From the NCBI GenBank assembly GCA_019916065.1, contig JAINTL010000033.1, forward strand, positions 310,001 through 374,000: a stretch of 64,000 nucleotides of DNA. The letters are read 5' to 3'. The position numbers and the translations under genes were made by a program. This DNA comes from Vitellaria paradoxa. Its lineage: Eukaryota > Streptophyta > Magnoliopsida > Ericales > Sapotaceae. Positions 60,156 to 64,000 of this stretch are shown here, one piece after another; position 1 is the stretch's first letter, and each line of letters starts with the position of its first letter. A model generated the notes under the pieces. The model ran no database searches and was not told the origin of the DNA. It saw only the letters and a program-made list of their open reading frames with translations.

Positions 60156-60694
60156 GTGTGAGTGTGTGTATATATATATATATATATGCACAACCAAATT
60201 AAGATATTAAATGATAAGTCCAGAAGATATTGACCCAAACAAAAGTAACAATTCTTCCAAATACTTTCCTTGCAAGCAATACTTTTCTCAAGTTGCTTTC
60301 AAACCACCATAAAGTTTCTAAGGTGATCATCATATCTCCTAGTGGTCCATGGGGGTTAGATGCTAGAAATCTTCTTCTCTGTCTAAGAAACTTGTAACAT
60401 TCTTCTATTGAATCATGGAATGCACTTGTAACAAGTAGAAATTGGAAAAAAAAAAAAGTTATTCAAGCATTTTTTTTTAAGTCATTCTTTGCTTTATATT
60501 CTCCAATAGAATTTGTACCACTGTTTGTTGCAATTCTAGATGTTGCATTGATGGTCCAATGCTTGTTGAGAAAAGAATTATACTGGTCGGTGGGAAAAAA
60601 GCAAGAGAGAATTAAACAATACAGTTTTCCCATTTTGAGAGAGAATGGAATATTTGAAAAATAATATATTCCATGAAGTCGATGCAGTATACTT

Positions 60695-60956
60695 CTGTGG
60701 GTCGGGAAGAAGCCCGCAGCCGCTACCCGAAGGTGCGCACTGGGTGAAGCCCGCCCCGTGGACCAAGCCGACAATGACTCACGAGGTGGTAAACCAGCCT
60801 AGGCAAGTCCTGACTGACCGGCTCGATCGAGGGGAGCTGTTAGAAGTCCGCCAAAACGGTAACCCACCCTCCCAAAAGAGAGTCGAACCTAGGACCACAT
60901 GCGGCTCAGGCCCTTAGACGCCCCCGAACTCCCGCTCGACCACCCCCGAAGGGGCA
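60695..60956 (-). mobile_element. tRNA-derived SINE-like insertion with 16-bp target duplication
   Basis: A GC-rich 262-bp block in AT-rich surroundings is flanked by perfect copies of TCGATGCAGTATACTT (60679-60694 and 60957-60972). On the minus strand its start reads GGGGTGGTCGAGCGGGAG, an A-box-like tRNA head, and a B box GGTTCGACT lies at 60889-60881. These are the RNA polymerase III promoter features of a tRNA-derived SINE (Au-like in appearance). The 3' end (CCGACCCACAG) lacks a poly(A). Confidence 0.75.
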
Positions 60957-61097
60957 TCGATGCAGTATACTTGCAAATGGCAATAGTGGCTAAGGAGATG
61001 AGAGAAGACGAATAGAGAGGGAAACCAATATGTAAAAGGATATGCATGTTTATGCCAAATAAAATTTGCCTGGAGTGCCACACTAGCAAAACCAATC

Positions 61098-61271
61098 GGG
61101 TGTTTGGTGTACTTCTCGAAGCGTGTAGAAAAAGTTCACAAAAGTAGAAAAAAAATTTGTGAAAGTTAAAAGAGTTAGAAATTTTAGGCACGAATAAAAT
61201 TAGAGAAATTTAAAAAATTTACAGAAAGTTAAAAATTTTTTATCAAATTAATTTGTCATTTCAAACATACA
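61098..61271. mobile_element. MITE-like element, GGGTGTTTGGTG end
   Basis: Starts GGGTGTTTGGTG and closes near TTTCAAACATACAC, with A-rich internal AGAAA.TT words. The terminal repeat is degenerate. Confidence 0.4.
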
Positions 61272-64000
61272 CACGAAAAATAATAGAAACTTGGATAATG
61301 CTATACATAAGAAGCATTATTAGAAAATTTTATTAGAACTATGATATTGCATAAATGTGAATGATTACTTCAAAGCACAAAGTAGATTATCTTTTATTGA
61401 CAAAATTATCACTAACACATTATTTTAACAATATATTTAGATAATAAATTTTTTTTTTTGTAAAGTAACATTTTTATTAAAAACATATATATTTCTAAAA
61501 GTGACTTGATGTTGGATTACCACTTCATCTTTCATACACTCCTATTATTGCATAACAAAAGGAGAAAAGCAGAGATGAATGTTATGTATGTGTTATTGAT
61601 TGATTAATTTTTATTTATTTTTTCTTTTTTTTTATTAGTTTGCATTGTCTCATAACAAATGTTGTGTAAATATAGAGTGGAATATATATATGTGTGTGTG
61701 TGTGATGATTCCATTCAAACATCGATATACATACATAGCATAATATAATTAAAAATTAATAAGTATAAACACATATATCCATGCACGAAAGCAACCATAA
61801 GAACATCAACAAACAATTTTAAATTAGTGAAATATATTAATCATTTAATTATGAGTTTATTTTTTAATTTTCTCTCCATAACAGTTAAACTCTGACGTTT
61901 TGAGGATAAATTCGGATACTGTCAGTTTAATGACAACTGAAGTCGGGATTATTGGATCAAAGTTCAACTATTTAAACACATTTATATTTTTTTAATCCTA
62001 AAAAATGTGAATACTGTTGGATTAAACTAGAATTCGGGATCAACATGCTGACATCGGCCTCCTCTTCCTCTAAAGATCACTAGTCATCTAGAAGAAGTTG
62101 GCCAATCCTTGAAGAAGAAAAGTATTCGGTCATTTAAGTTTTAAGTTAATTTAGAACATTTAAAAAATTAAGGCAAGATATTAAAGTGTTACGTAGTCAA
62201 AACAAAAAAGGAAGTTCCACTAAGCGATGCTTAATTTCTTATTGCGAAAGTTGGCGCAATCTTTGAAACTTTCTAATAATTTAAAAAAAAAAATGTAAAG
62301 TAAGAAAAACTTATCTAACCTACCTTCCATTTCACATCATCAATGCAAGACTAAACCTAGACTTCTAGAAAGAATGTCGATCTTTCGAGTTTTCGAACTA
62401 AAATATTTAAAAAAAAAAAGAAAAAAAGAAAAGAAACCTAATAAGAAACTATTAAATAATTTAAAAGATAAAGAGTTTCATGTCTTGATCTTATTCCAAC
62501 TTGAGATATCCGTATAACTTTTCAGGAAATAATTAATAAAAGCGAGAAAGCAAGAAAAATAATGAAGAGAGAAGAAAAACTTATATAAGCCATCCTCAAT
62601 TGTTATCATTGTGTGATTGTTTATATGATAGAATGATAGGACCCAATTTGCTTAAAGTTGCCAGCGTTGAAATGTTGGCACTCTAAACACTGCCCATTAG
62701 ATATGAAAATGGGTCGGTGCATAGCTAGATAATGTGCTTTCGGATCTATACTTGACGGATAATTTAAGTTAGTTATTATTTTCAAAATTGACAGCTAATC
62801 GATACCCATTCTCTTACTTGATACAAAATATTAATATTATTGTTAAAATATGAATTCTATTGAATAAAAATTTAATTTATGATACGTGATATAGATATTT
62901 ATTTAAACTTTTAGCCCTAAAATATCTTGTACATTGAAAAATTATAGTTATAGAAATCAATCGGACTACAATGTAAGAAAAGTAAGAGCATATCAATTTA
63001 ACGAGAAAATTATAAACACATATTTATGTAAAACTCCAATCTTGTTAAGCGAATATCTCAAAAATTATCCATTATGAAATAAATGGTTACAAGAGTATTA
63101 CTAAATATTTCAAATTTGAACCCATCCTAATCTTATTTTTCTCTTACTTAGTAGACCCCACAATGCACTAATATCTGTGAACCGTCTCTGTTAGAAAAAT
63201 AGAAAGATTTTAAGAAGTAATTGAATTAATTTTTGATTACTTGCAATGAATAATAAGAGTCCTATTTATAATATTAGGACAAACTTATATAAGATATAAA
63301 ATATATACAAGATAGTAAAGTATTTCCCTAGAAATTATATGAAAGATATGTTGTAATATTTTCTTAACAAATATTTTCTAATTAATATAGAAACTATATT
63401 GAAGATACGCTATAATATTTCTTAGCAATCTCTATTTTTTAAAACTGATTAGATCTTACTTAGTGTTAAATGAGACATCTTAAAACCCACACAAGTGCTT
63501 AATATCGAACTTCTCAAATGAAAAAATGGTTTGATTGATGTTGTTCATAAAACCAATTAAGCACTATAGGGATCATATTAATCATCTTTAACCAATACCT
63601 TTCCTGATTATTGATCTCTGTGAAGCAAATTGTTCAGTTTTATGGTCAGAAGTAAGCCTAGTTGAAAACTTTGACAGTCAAACACGGAAATATGAATAAT
63701 ATTTTTTAAAGTATTTTATATTGAAACTGTTGGATTATTTTCTTCCACATTAATAATATATCTTATTCGCTATACGTATGATATGGAAATTGATATGTTG
63801 ACATCGTACAAGTAACATTGCCGTAGGAGTACATTTGTTTGACGAAGTGAATCTTTTGACCGGAATATAAAAGAAAACAAATGACTTTACATTTTGTTCC
63901 TTAAACGTAACAAGTCAATTAATTAGTTAAAAATCTTGGAAGGTTTTAAAAAAAAAAAATTCAATGTTTGCAGCAAATTAGAAGGATATAAACGAGTATA
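61272..64000. other. Gene-free right end of the window
   Basis: AT-rich sequence with a TATA/TGTG microsatellite at about 61684-61703 and A runs near 62285 and 62410. No conserved coding block or RNA gene was recognised. Confidence 0.55.

Overview
The window is nuclear DNA from a flowering plant, most likely a woody eudicot. It is strongly AT-rich, its genes have GT-AG introns (several of kilobase size), and the space between genes is packed with degenerate LINEs, LTR elements, MITEs, Helitrons, a SINE and a large Mutator-like (MULE) element. There are no operons, ribosome-binding sites, CRISPR arrays or rRNA genes.

Three host loci can be recognised. (1) Plus strand, 1-9452: the last four exons of an SDR of the cinnamyl-alcohol-dehydrogenase / cinnamoyl-CoA-reductase-like family; its 5' exons lie outside the window. 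Two of its introns carry LINE debris. (2) Minus strand, 20398-11331: a STELLO-type (DUF288) Golgi protein in three exons, with a 6.7 kb first intron full of retroelement remains. As written it has two frame breaks, both at four-base C runs, and one in-frame TAG, so it is either a young pseudogene or a locus with assembly errors. (3) Minus strand, 41856-33649: a complete ten-exon flavin polyamine oxidase of the PAO1 type (493 codons), with every splice junction in phase. The SDR and STELLO genes are convergent. A short fragment resembling exon 1 of an XBAT32-like ankyrin/RING E3 ligase lies at 46635-46830.

The most unusual part is 23.3-32.1 kb. This is a MULE with about 60-70 bp imperfect terminal inverted repeats. 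It holds a decayed mudrA transposase on the plus strand (IDGTF, FPLAF and SDRNPG motifs, a SWIM-like zinc finger and a C-terminal zinc knuckle). Converging on it from the minus strand is a decayed ULP1-like cysteine peptidase gene of the KAONASHI type (plant-mobile/DUF1985-like N-terminus, coiled coil, HW and DCG catalytic motifs). The octamer ACAGTACC/GGTACTGT occurs about 36 times across the element, in introns, flanks and coding sequence. It is also built into three same-oriented arrays of a roughly 146-bp repeat, two in intron-like gaps of the two genes and one in an intron-like gap of the mudrA gene.

From 42 kb to the end there is no intact gene. That part holds a gag-only, minus-strand Ty1-copia relic (47.1-51.6 kb) with its PBS and PPT, several Tourist/PIF-like MITEs (some nested, with TTA/TAA target duplications), a 734-bp foldback DNA element with a 10-bp target duplication, two Helitron-like copies, and a GC-rich SINE-like insert flanked by perfect 16-bp direct repeats. 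Coordinates were counted by hand from the sequence; exon borders were checked by reading-frame arithmetic.
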